64,000 nt of DNA from assembly GCA_026214975.1 (NCBI GenBank), contig CM047806.1:84925599-84989598 (forward strand), in the 5' to 3' direction. The notes under the pieces are model-generated. The model saw only the letters and a program-made list of their open reading frames with translations, did no database searches and had not been told where the DNA came from. The translations under genes and the position numbers were made by a program. Below, piece after piece: positions 20,195-30,729 of this stretch (position 1 is the stretch's first letter; each line of letters begins with the position of its first letter). The DNA comes from Gentiana macrophylla. Taxonomy: Eukaryota > Streptophyta > Magnoliopsida > Gentianales > Gentianaceae.

Positions 20195-22147
20195 TGTTCG
20201 GAAATCTACATGGGAACGCAGCGGAATTTAAAATTTATTTCCTATCGACCCAAAATCGACTTCGTTTAAGCAATAAACAAATAAGCTAGTAGACGGTGCT
20301 TACCTTGGTTGATCTAAAAGATCTACGCTTTGACCGTCTAAGGAGAGTAGCGATGCACGGAGCCACCGAAGCGTTCGGCCTCTACCGCCAGTCCACACGA
20401 ACAACCCGCCGGAATCCACCATTGGATTGCTACTAGAAAAATCCGGTTGCTATACCGGCTTTCTCTCTCTCTCTCTAAGAAGCTCTCTATTTTTTTCAAG
20501 AACTATTAGCTCTTGGAATTGTGATGTACAAAAGAGCTAGCAAAGGCTACCTTAAATAGAGGTTGGGGCGCCACTTTCATGACCCAATCTGATTCAGATT
20601 TGCTTCTAATAGATTGATGAGAGAGAAAACATTTTCCTAATAAAATAAGGAAAATCTCTTTGATTGATTTATCTCATTTAATATTCAATATCTTATGTTA
20701 AATATTTTTCCAAGATATATATTGAAAATATCTTATATTGAATATATCTATATCTTATTACCATAAATCTATTTTCCAAAAGTCAATTAATAACCAATAT
20801 TAATATTATGGTAATCTTATTAATTAAATTGCACAATTCAAATGTATCATATACACATGAAAACATGCGCCCCTTTTTGCCAAAGATTTGGCATCCGGAA
20901 TATTCTTTAATTAATATAAAGCCATGATTAATTAATTTGCAAAATACATGTGTATCATATACACATATAATTTCGACATACCTATATAGATCATATGTAT
21001 ATTTAATTAATCAACATAATTAATATCTTGTATTATATTTATTCATAATAAATAAATACCACCATATTAATTTACCAATATAACATTTATAGTCGTGAGA
21101 TAAATTCCTTACTTATTTGGTCATCAACTATAACCGCATTTTAATCCGAATCGATGTTCATATGTGTGTCACCCCATAGTCTTCCGAATATGTTGGCCGT
21201 AGACACAAAGTGCAAATTACGAAAATGCCCTTCACACCTAACGATCACGGGATAGCGTCTAGCAATACACCGCAACCCCCAATCATCGAAAGAGTCAAAT
21301 GCAATGACTACTACCTTTCATGTGAAACAGTTACCGTGTAAATAGAATCCTATCGCTGTAATAATATCCATACGGTCGTTTGTCGAGTGTCAAACATCAA
21401 CGACCGTATCTTATAATCTGGATATTATGCTCTATCGAAGTAACTCGTTTACTTCCACTTTGCAAAGATTCACGAGAGTAAGAAATTCCTTATAAGACGG
21501 CCTTTTCGGATATTCACCCCTACTGATAGGGTACGCGATTTCCGGACGACCATACATGTATACTCCGCATGCTTCATTATCACACACAATCACTACCGCA
21601 TGATCTCCCCATGGCTAGGGGAAACCTCAACAGTGTCAAAGCATGTCAATCCACACCGTGATGCCATGTAGACTCCGGTCCTAAGGATAATTACACAACC
21701 GCCACATAGTGTGACACTTAACAGTGTAAGTGGGTCAGTCTAATGTACGCATTCTCTAATACACGTCCACGTACAGTCCAAGTGTCTATACACTTCGATA
21801 GACGAGATTTATCCCTGCCCTTAAAGATAGAAGACATCTAATACGTGCTAGTCTGTTTGTACTATCAATGCCCTGTTTAATAGTATATCAGCCTAGAGAC
21901 ATTTAAGTATCAAACTTGTTAAAGTGATTAGAGATTTCATCAACCATAATCGCTTATCATGGTTTCTCTATCACAGTTAATACTAAGGACGTTATCAAAT
22001 AACAATTCATAATTTATTCTTTATAAGAACAAGTATATGACAACATAAAAGCCATTTAATATATGTATAAACATAAAGAAATAGTAGAAATGATCCGACC
22101 CGGTCGGATCCGGTCCAACCCGATTGGGTTTAGGACACTATTTTGAA
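20195..22147 (-). repeat. Copia-4 3' LTR (1953 bp)
   Basis: The plus-strand left end is TGTTCGGAAATC and the right end is followed by AATCTCCCACTTG, the complement of a CAAGTGGGAGATT polypurine tract. It aligns block by block with the Copia-1 LTR and the right-hand Copia-4 LTR. Confidence 0.88.
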
Positions 22148-22160
22148 AATCTCCCACTTG

Positions 22161-22541
22161 GCCTAAAACCAATCACTCGTACACACAAGACCAAGTTGAA
22201 ACACAATAATCTTATACAATACTCGCAACCAATCACTCGTACACTCAGCCTATCTTCATATCATGCTCCAAATGACCAAGTCAAAGGAACCACCTCAACA
22301 CACACATGAATCTCCAACGAGACCCTGGTCCTTGCTTCAAGCAATAAATCCACTTACTATATCAGCTATATAGAAAAGGTGGAAGAACCACATAAGGTTC
22401 AGGAATGAACCTCATAGACTCATGTACTGCTCTTGTTGCGCCTCCAAGGGCACTACTGTGCTTTGGCTAAGTTGTAGAATTTACAGCGACCCATAGCCAA
22501 GAACATTTCTAGCTCACTGTATCACCTAATCAAAGTGTTTG
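22161..22541 (-). pseudogene. Copia-4 3' end of pol, decayed
   Basis: It lies between the polypurine tract and the At-5 insertion, where the end of RNase H is expected. I see no intact motif and only position supports the call. Confidence 0.4.
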
Positions 22542-22546
22542 CAAAC

Positions 22547-24120
22547 TGTTAAGGGTGATTTTATACGTTTTATAAGGATATATTTTATATCAATATTCCC
22601 CATATATGGATGTTTTTCGTAGAATTCGAGCTTATAATCGATTAATTGAGTAAATAGTGTTTTTAAGAGGTTAATTGCAAAGCGAATTAATTATGTGCTT
22701 AAATGATGATTTTATGTTATTTTGGAAATACGTTACGCTTTGGTATGTTTTCCTATTGTTGTAGATACTCATTGATGATGGAAGAGAGGATTTTAGAGAG
22801 CCAAATTCGTGCTTGGAAAGGATCAATCAAAGTTATGGAAGATTGAAAGATATAGGAAAGAAATCAATCAAGATAAATGTCGGAAAATCAGGATTCGGGT
22901 AGTGACGACCTTCCGACGCAGTTCTTGATATGATATAAACTGATTTGACTCTCGACCTCAAGAGAAGAGTTGTAGGTCTTGAAGAGAGGATTCTACAGGA
23001 GTTTGAATCACTCCATTCCGACTTACGAGGCCCGAGATATGAGCGTTACAAGTTTGGATGCTGTTGCTGAAAATAGCGGACGGGCGTCCGGATCTTCAAA
23101 CGGGCGTCCAGCGCTTTTTCTTGTAGCAACCGACTTGAAAATTCTATAAATACAGCAGCGAATTGAACCCTAAACATAACATTATTTTCAGCCGACTTTT
23201 TGAAAGAAAGGCGGCCACTGCAGCGATTTTCGGGCCGATCACCTGAGCCTTGTGCTCGGGTGATCGGAGTTAGATTAGGTTTTATTTTTCGTTTCTTTCA
23301 TTCCTTTTGTTCGACCATGATGATCTTTTGAAACTTTGAAACATGGAGCAGCCATGGGGAGACTTTTGCAGCAGCTTTTATTTTCTTTCTATGGATGTTT
23401 TGTAAGTCTTTTTAATTAAAGTTCGTTTCTTTCCATGCGCTTTATTTGTTAATGCAATTTATATCGAAAGATGTTGTTATTGATGTTTACCGTAGGACGA
23501 AAGTCGGTGTAAACGCGAGATCACCATAGGAAAGAATAGGCGTTTTGATCTATATCAAACGAAAGTTGATAGGTTAAATGTCTAGGTTGTTAGATCTAGA
23601 AAATCTTGCACCTTGGTTTATTTTATGATGCGTTAATCTCCGTAAATCGAAAGATAGAGATTGATAGGCGAATTCATCTACGAAAGTAGGAATTTCACGT
23701 TTGATAGGTGAAACCACAACTTGAATTAAATCACTATAAGATAATCTAGGGAAGAAATTAAGGGTTGCGGGATGGTGGATTATGGTTCGTTCCATGTTTG
23801 ATCGCTTGATCATTATCATGTTCGTTAGATAGATTTATTGTTGTAGTTTAGATTTATTTTATGTTGATCGCAATTATCCTTCACGGCTATGGATTAACAA
23901 TCCTCTGTCGATTTACTTTTCCGTTTTAGTTTAGGTTTAGGTTAATAAAGAAGAATTAATAAGTTAGATTCGATGACCCAATTCCACGAGGATCGATACC
24001 CGTACTTATCCAACTTTACTAGCAACTACCCGGTATTCGGCCGGTTAGGAGGTAGTTTTGCATGGTAGTATAGGTTTTATAAATTTTCTTTTGTTTTAAT
24101 GATGCAAAATCTCCCCAACA
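22547..24120 (+). repeat. At-5 left LTR (1574 bp)
   Basis: TG...CA bounded. It carries a pair of CG-rich palindromic motifs (23077-23090 and about 23098) and a TATA box (TATAAATA, 23145-23152). The matching right LTR is 1572 bp once At-6 is removed, and the two remain very similar, indicating a fairly recent insertion. Confidence 0.92.
23145..23152 (+). promoter_or_regulatory. TATA box of the At-5 LTR
   Basis: TATAAATA about 600 bp into the LTR, 55-68 bp after the palindrome at 23077-23090; conserved in the right LTR at 27690-27697. Confidence 0.55.
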
Positions 24121-24124
24121 AAAG

Positions 24125-24142
24125 TGGCGCCGTTGCCGGGGA
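24125..24142 (+). other. Primer-binding site of At-5 (tRNA-Asp)
   Basis: TGGCGCCGTTGCCGGGGA is complementary to the 3' end of plant tRNA-Asp(GUC) including CCA, the primer typical of Athila-lineage elements. Confidence 0.88.
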
Positions 24143-24444
24143 ATCGGTGTTTTGTTGAATCTAATTGAATTAATTTTTCTATTTCGTTACGTGTTTTTTG
24201 TTTTTGTTTTTCAATAAAAGTAGCGTTGAATAAATTGAGGTTTTTTTTATTTTGCCGTGTTTCGATAACCGTTGGGTTAAGAATGTGCAAAAGTTTTTTT
24301 ACTCGATTTATGACACGTGAATTACATGTTTGTGTTATCTAATCTGACCCTCTGTGCTTTAATGTGATAAGGCTGCTGTGATGATTTTGTTTAGGATAAT
24401 TAGGGTTTCTGTGTTTTTCCTGCTGTTTTCTGTGCAAATTCGAT

Positions 24445-24680
24445 GACTGAACGAGCGTTCACGTAAGTGAACGCCCGTCCAGTACCCTAACATGCAGGTA
24501 ACCGAGCGTCTGGTTGGATGGACGTTCGTTCGTCCAGAAAGTTTCAATCCTGCTCTGATTTGAAGAATCAGACGGGCGTCTGTAATTCTAAACGGCCGTC
24601 CGGTCGGTTTTCAAGGCAGACGAGCGTCTGCAAAGTGGAACGCCCGTCCAGTGCTGAGATTTCCTTTGAACGTTCGTCCG
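24445..24680 (+). repeat. Cluster of CG-rich palindromic motifs in At-5
   Basis: At least eight short motifs built on ACG-nn-CGT. Examples are GAACGAGCGTTC (24449-24460), TGGACG-6nt-CGTCCA (24519-24536), CAGACGGGCGTCTG (24569-24582), ACGGCCGT (24592-24599) and GCAGACGAGCGTCTGC (24616-24631), with half-sites between. Arms change in a paired way from copy to copy. The same motif occurs in both LTRs. Confidence 0.75.
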
Positions 24681-24777
24681 TAATGCAGTCCAGGTTCTGG
24701 TTTTTCTTGATTTTATTTTTAATGCTTTTATTTGATGTGGATTTTTCATTCGAGCTTCTGTGGCTAATTGATGTTTA

Positions 24778-25775
24778 CATAGATGTCCTGAACTTATATG
24801 TTTTTACCTTTCCATCTATGAATCCATGTTAAATAATTGATTAATCTAATATACATGATTCATCTAGGCATGTTATAGTTACTGTCGGTTCTCGTACGCT
24901 ATAAGCCGGTCCGATTGTTAATTAGTAGCTAATGTCGGTTTCGTATGCTACATACCGTTGTGATGAATCTTTTAAGCTTTGAGACTTACGTGCTTCCTTT
25001 GTTTTTATAGTTCATATGGGTAGCTATCGCCGGTTTTCCGTAATGCTACGTCCTTTTCCATATGAGTTATATCATTTAGTATAGCTAATCGTTGGTTTCC
25101 ATCTCGCTATCACCTTTTACGAAGTCTTAAAGCGCTACACATTGCATGTAATGAACAAAGACTGCATCGTTTATCGTAACCTGTCATTATTTGGTAGACG
25201 TTTAATTTATATATGTCGTGTTGCAAATGAGTGGGCTAGTTTTATTTTCTTTTATTTTCTTTTATTTTTGCATATCATTTAGATGCATATCATCTAGTTG
25301 CATTGTTTTTGTTTTTATTTCTCTTGAGTGTAGTTAATCGTCGGTTTCGTAATACTACCTCGTTTTTTTTTCCATGATGGTAATCGTTGGTTTTCCATAT
25401 GCCATCATTATTTTATTATTGTATATCATGTAGATTGCATTGTAATATATTTTCATGTAGTTGCATCTAGCCCTACTATTTTGTAATGTTCCATGTATAT
25501 GTTCCATCTTTACATGAGCTAAATCTGGAAAATCTTTCTGACTTCTTTTCCATGTATAATCCTCTATCATTATTAGTTGGAGTTTGATGTTTCTGTTTGC
25601 ACATGTGGTCTATATCATTCTACAAGCTTCTGTGGCTTTATTCTTAGATGTCCTGAGTTTAAGTGTTGATCTTTCCATCTGAGCTATTATTTCTTTTTGT
25701 GCTTATATCAAACTTCCATATTTAGACGCTTAGATGTTCTGTACTTTCCCTGTGTGGTGATATTTCCATCTAAGC
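24778..25775 (+). repeat. Stem-loop family H (three copies) in At-5
   Basis: H1 24778-24820 has CATAGATG/CATCTATG. H2 25643-25683 has CTTAGATG/CATCTGAG (one G-U pair). H3 25728-25775 has GCTTAGATG/CATCTAAGC. Loops start TYCTG and end TTTC. H1 and H2 are each preceded by GCTTCTGTGGCT. A homologous copy is in At-6 at 32171-32219. Confidence 0.65.
24873..25408 (+). repeat. Stem-loop family U (six copies) in At-5
   Basis: Six units share the loop consensus TAATCGTYGGTTTYC but have different stems that still pair: 24873-24904 TTATAG/CTATAA; 24925-24951 GTAGC/GCTAC; 25020-25049 GTAGC/GCTAC, with an outer CATATGG/CCATATG helix at 25013-25064; 25081-25110 ATAGC/GCTAT; 25330-25358 GTAGT/ACTAC; 25374-25408 ATGATGG/CCATCAT. 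No coding capacity. Confidence 0.7.
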
Positions 25776-26035
25776 CATTATATCATGTGCTTACTTTTTG
25801 TTTGAGAAATTTGTTATTCCCCCGTGCCCCCGAGATTTTGCCGTGTTTTCGAGTGTGCAGGGTGTTTGCATTAGCAATTGTGCGCTTTTAGATGAAGCCA
25901 GTTTTCCGGTGGATGGTCCACAGTTTACTGCTTTCGTCAGGCATTTCTGGATTTGTCGTATACCACTTCCAGACTGGCCACTTTCGAACGACAATCAGCT
26001 AAGTTCTTTTTTTTTTCTTTCTTTTTATTTCTGCA

Positions 26036-26076
26036 CAACATGCGGACATGTTGTAATTTAAGTGTGGGGGAGGGGA
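26036..26076 (+). other. Internal hairpin and polypurine tract of At-5
   Basis: Hairpin CAACATG-CGGA-CATGTTG (26036-26053) is followed by TTTAAGTGTGGGGGA (26057-26071) and further purines. The 15-nt tract is identical to that before the right LTR, 1016 bp downstream. Confidence 0.65.
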
Positions 26077-26399
26077 ATAGCTATGTGGTATCTACATTCA
26101 TTTGCCATACTATTTTATTTCTATGAAAAAGTGCTTAATTTTTAAATTTTTGTTTTGTCCCAAGTGAACAAATGCATATCTTTGTTCGAGTTCTTATGTC
26201 ATTGGTGCATTATTTTGCATATTTAGTAAATTTAGTTGTTTCACCCGACACTATTTTTCACGTGCCATAGTAGATGATGAGCTATGTTTTAAAGCTATGC
26301 CCAGTTGATTAGAGATTTTTTGATGATTATCGCATGATTCTTCGCTTGCATACGAATTTTGAAAATTTTAATAGTTTGTATTTAGAATTAAAGTATGAC

Positions 26400-26793
26400 A
26401 TACTGTGAATATCTGAAGGTTTGAATGTGATAAGAGGGATATAATTTAAGGTTTGCATATCAATCTAAGATGAATAATATGAATAAGATATATCTATACG
26501 TGTCGGAAGTAGCTACCAATGATTTGAGTGCGGTAGGGCATTATCTCGAAATGTCCTATACCACTATGAGGTTAATAGCTTCCATTGCTGATGATAGTAG
26601 TCCAGCTAGGGTGTTATCACTAAACGCCCTATTCTTTGGGAATGAGGCATATATGCTATATATGTGTGGAATTGATTGAACTATAAAGAAAAATTAGTGA
26701 ATGGCAATGTGAAAAGATGGTTGAAAACCTTAGTTATCTTCTGACTATCCCCAGTATAAACTGAATGATATGTTGTAGGGACTATCCTCTAAG
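26400..26793 (+). other. Conserved non-coding module shared by At-5 and At-6
   Basis: It aligns with 32778-33094 of At-6, including a 27-nt identical stretch at 26734-26760 and 33034-33060. Inside is a repeated word of the type GTTATCACGAAACNNCCTAT. Confidence 0.65.
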
Positions 26794-27052
26794 TATGTCG
26801 GAAATATTTTAAATGCTCCCTATTATCTTTTCGGAATGTGTATGTTTTTGTGAGGTGCATGTTATAATCATTTTTATATTTCTAATTTAAATGGGATGTT
26901 GGCTAGTTTTGTTTGAATCAATTTCAAGTGTGGATTTAGTGGAAGTTTACTATGGCTATGCACACACGCACTTGGGTGAACCTCTAAACTACTTGAATAT
27001 GTTTTATATTTGCATAAGTGTTTATTTGTCTCGAGTGATGATTATGTTTTTT

Positions 27053-27089
27053 CTTGCTCGGGACGAGCAAGGTTTAAGTGTGGGGGAGT
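27053..27089 (+). other. Terminal hairpin and polypurine tract of At-5
   Basis: CTTGCTCG-GGA-CGAGCAAG (27053-27071) is an 8-bp perfect hairpin. TTTAAGTGTGGGGGA (27073-27087) follows, then the right LTR. This tract primes plus-strand DNA synthesis. Confidence 0.85.
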
Positions 27090-28175
27090 TGTTAAGGGTG
27101 ATTTTATACGTTTTATAAGGATATATTTTATATCAATATTCCCCATATATGGATGTTTTTCGTAGAATTCGAGCTTATAATCGATTAATTGAGTAAATAG
27201 TGTTTTTAAGAGGTTAATTGCAAAACGTAACGAATTATGTGCTTAAATGATGATTTTATGTTATTTTGGAAATACGTTACGCTTTGGTATGTTTTCCTAT
27301 TGTTGTAGATACTCATTGATGATGGAAGAGAGGATTTTAGAGAGCCAAATTCGTGCTTGGAAAGGATCAATCAAAGTTATGGAAGATTGAAAGATATAAG
27401 GAAAGAAATCAATCAAGATAAATGTCGGAAAATCAGGATTCCGGGTAGTGACGACCTTCTGACGCAGTTCTTGATATGATATAAACTTATTTGACTCTCG
27501 ACCTCAAGAGAAGAGTTGTAGGTCGTGAAGAGAGGATTCTACAGGAGTTTGAATCACTCCATTCCGACTTACGAGGCCCGAGATATGAGCGTTACAAGTT
27601 TGGATGCTGTTGCTGAAAATAGCGGACGGGCGTCCGGATCTTCAAACGGGCGTCCAGCGTTTTTACTGTAGCAACCGACATGAAAATTCTATAAATACAG
27701 CAGCGAATTGAACCCTAAACATAACATTATTTTCAGCCGACTTTTTAAGCAGCAAAGGCGGCCACTCAGCGATTGGCCAGGGCGATCACCCGAGCCTTGT
27801 GCTCGAGGGTTAGATTAGGTTTTATTTTTCGTTTCTTTCATTCCTTTTGTTCGACCATGATGATCTTTTGAAACTTTGAAACATGGAGCAGCCATGGGAG
27901 ACTGTTTGCAGCAGCTTTTATTTTCTTTCTATGGATGTTTTGTAAGTCTTTTTAATTAAAGTTCGTTTCTTTCCATGCGTTTATTTGTTAATGCAATTTA
28001 TATCGAAAGATGTTGTTATTGATGTTTACCGTGGGACGAAAGTCGGTGTAAACGCGAGATCACCATAGGAAAGAATAGGCGTTTTGATCTATATCAAGCG
28101 AAAGTTGATAGGTTGAATGTCTAGGTTGTTAGATCTAGAAAATCTTGCACCTTGGTTTATTTTATGATCGTTAAT

Positions 28176-30361
28176 TGATGACGGAAAAATTCAACGTTAT
28201 TTTGATAACAAATTTACCCTGTTTCTAATATCATTTTGAGCATTTTTATATCATTTTAAGTCATTAATTCCTTAGTTTCATAAAAATGTATAAGTCGTGA
28301 CTATTTTATAAAATATCGTGTTTTTTATGTGTTTTTACTAGTTTTGTACCGGTTTAGTAACCGGAATGTCGCGGTCGGATTTACGTTTGGTATTTTGGTG
28401 GTTTATTGCAGAATTATAGGTTGACCAAAATCCCGAGTAACGACACGCTTTGAGGCCTAAAAGAGGTGTTTTTAGGGATAAAAGAGTGTGCCACTAACTT
28501 AAGTGGATCGGTGGTTAGTGGTACCACTAACGATTTATATCTTCGACGAACAAATGGCCCATCAAAACGGCATTTTCTGAAGAAGTGGCCTTAATGAAAG
28601 TTGTAGATCTTCAAATAATCTTTCCAACGCATTTTGAATCAAGTCAATCGGACTTGTACAACTCAAATGGTAGTCAAGTGGCTAATTGATTCAATTTAAG
28701 TAAAAAATGTCGAAAAACGTTCGGAGGAACACGAGGTGCTCAAGAAGACGTTTTCTGAAGAAGAGTCCTTCATGAAAGTTGTAGAGTTTCTCGAGACCGT
28801 AATTTTGGCATTTCGTTTGCAATTTTGGAGGTCTACAACTCAAGATATGAATTTTAAAAGTTTTATTCCAAAATATATAATTTTATCCGAAAAATATAAA
28901 TTAGGGGATGAATGTAATCATTGCACCCGGTCTAGACCTGCCCTTACCCGGTCTAGGGCGGCCCTTGAACTTTTCCTATATATATGATCATTCATGAGCA
29001 GAGAGGAGGAGTGTACCATTTATATATATATACACTATATATATATATATATCTATCCTTCTTATTTTCTTTAGTTTTTAGGTTGTAAATAAGGCCTTAT
29101 GCGAAATAAATTTAGTAATATTAGTATCGTCTTTAATACTCGGAAATTAGTGGAAGTTCGGTGTTGCTGAAATAGTTGTAATATCAAGCTTTTGATATCT
29201 CCGTTATAATAGTAAGTTTGCTTTTGTTTTTTTTCTCATTATTGTTATATCTATATCTAGCTATTTCTTTTTTGTTGTTTCTTGTTCCTTTCATTCTCGT
29301 TATATATATATATGTATATATCGTAGTAGTATCCATTATAAAGGAGAATCGACAAATGATTGGATTCGGTTTTAATTTGGTTTTAATAGAATTCTCGCCA
29401 TAATTGTGAAGGCTATTATGTAAAATTTCCCGCCATTTTAATCCATGACATGTTGTGAGAATCCGTTTATATGGGTAGCTAAATATATACATAGCCGAAT
29501 TATGTGAAAGCGGGTAAAATTGACCCTCGGGAGGCGAGATGGGAGTTGTGTGCGCGTAATTAAGCGTTCGTATGATAAACTCATGTTTTAAAACCCGTTT
29601 TGATCATTTTCCTAACTTTGAATAAAATTGACAACTTTGTTCACGGTTACATCGAGCTTATAAATGTATTTTGCGGTGAGATGTGAGATATGGATATCAC
29701 TAATCATAGTCACGATTGTTAGATTGACAATCTAAGTGATGATCCGGACTATGCCTAAGTGAAATTCTTATTTTTACGAGATGTGCGAAACATGTTTTAG
29801 AATCACTAAACCATAGTCTTAATCGTTAGATTGGCAACCTAAGTGACACATTAAAACTATGTTTCTGTGAGGTTTTTCAACGGTTTTTTTATTCTGGTCA
29901 ACCATCTTTGGCGAGTTAGCTCTCTCAAAGGGAGGGTTAATAAACCTAGTGTGGGGGTTAAGTGAGAATTTATTCAGATTTTAACGCAAGAATAAAAAGT
30001 TGACACCCGTGAATGTCATATGGCCGAATCGAGATAAAACACACTCCTTATCAAGTTTTTTCTGTGGAGAGATAACTTTGTTGGATCATGGCTCGGCTAT
30101 ACTTTTTAATCACCTAGTTAATCTCGTTAGTTAAAATTTATTTTTCGCATTAGTATAAAAACTCCACCTAAAACTTTGATCGCCTAGACTAAGAACCACG
30201 TTCGCTTTGGTACTCACAACCACATTTCTCTTGGGACGACCTCGTACTCCTGTAGCTATCCTAACAATCGACCTGGTACTCTGCCAGTTAGAGAGTTAGT
30301 TTACCCACAGTTGCGAGTCTTTATAAATGTATTTTTAGTGGGTGAATTTTTCGCTCATCAA
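28176..30361 (+). repeat. At-6 left LTR (2186 bp)
   Basis: It contains a GC-rich doublet (GGTCTAGACC at 28929-28938 and a related word at about 28947) just before a CCTATATATAT TATA region, TA microsatellites at about 29016-29052, and an internal degenerate duplication of about 110 bp around 29695-29880 (GTTAGATTGRCAAYCTAAGTGA twice). Confidence 0.92.
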
Positions 30362-30367
30362 AAAATT

Positions 30368-30385
30368 GGCGCCGTTGCCGGGGAA
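30368..30385 (+). other. Primer-binding site of At-6 (tRNA-Asp)
   Basis: TGGCGCCGTTGCCGGGGA, the same tRNA-Asp complement as in At-5. Confidence 0.88.
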
Positions 30386-30635
30386 ATGTGTGATATTGTT
30401 GTGATATCTTGTAAGTGAACCGAAGGCTTGGGCCTAGGTTTTTATTTTCTTGTTTTATTTAGATGTCGACAAAGAGCTATGGATGCTAAAGTGATATTGT
30501 CCTGAACTCGGTTTGAATACGACTTTGGTACTTAGCCTCTTCGGAGGGTGATATCTTGTAAGTCTGGCTAAAACTGGGGATTAGGGCCTTCGGCAACCAT
30601 AACTTTTTGAGGGGTCTAAATATCGTGTGTTTACG

Positions 30636-30637
<2 letters not shown>

Positions 30638-30683
<46 letters not shown>
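30638..30683 (+). repeat. Poly-A tract of about 46 bases
   Basis: An uninterrupted A run in the At-6 leader, just before the gag-like frame. The length may be affected by assembly error. Confidence 0.7.
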
Positions 30684-30685
<2 letters not shown>

Positions 30686-30729
30686 ATTGTTTTATTGTTG
30701 TTTTCTGAGATCTTGCAGTTTGAGTTTAA

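Noticed and set aside
24518..24832. 104-codon frame in At-5 as a possible gene
   Set aside because: It overlaps the CG palindrome cluster and stem-loop H1, and its sequence is set by those repeats; no domain or homologue in At-6.
26470..27118. Possible env-like frame upstream of the At-5 3' LTR
   Set aside because: Frames are 75 codons or fewer and not conserved in the aligned module of At-6; the conservation is at nucleotide level.
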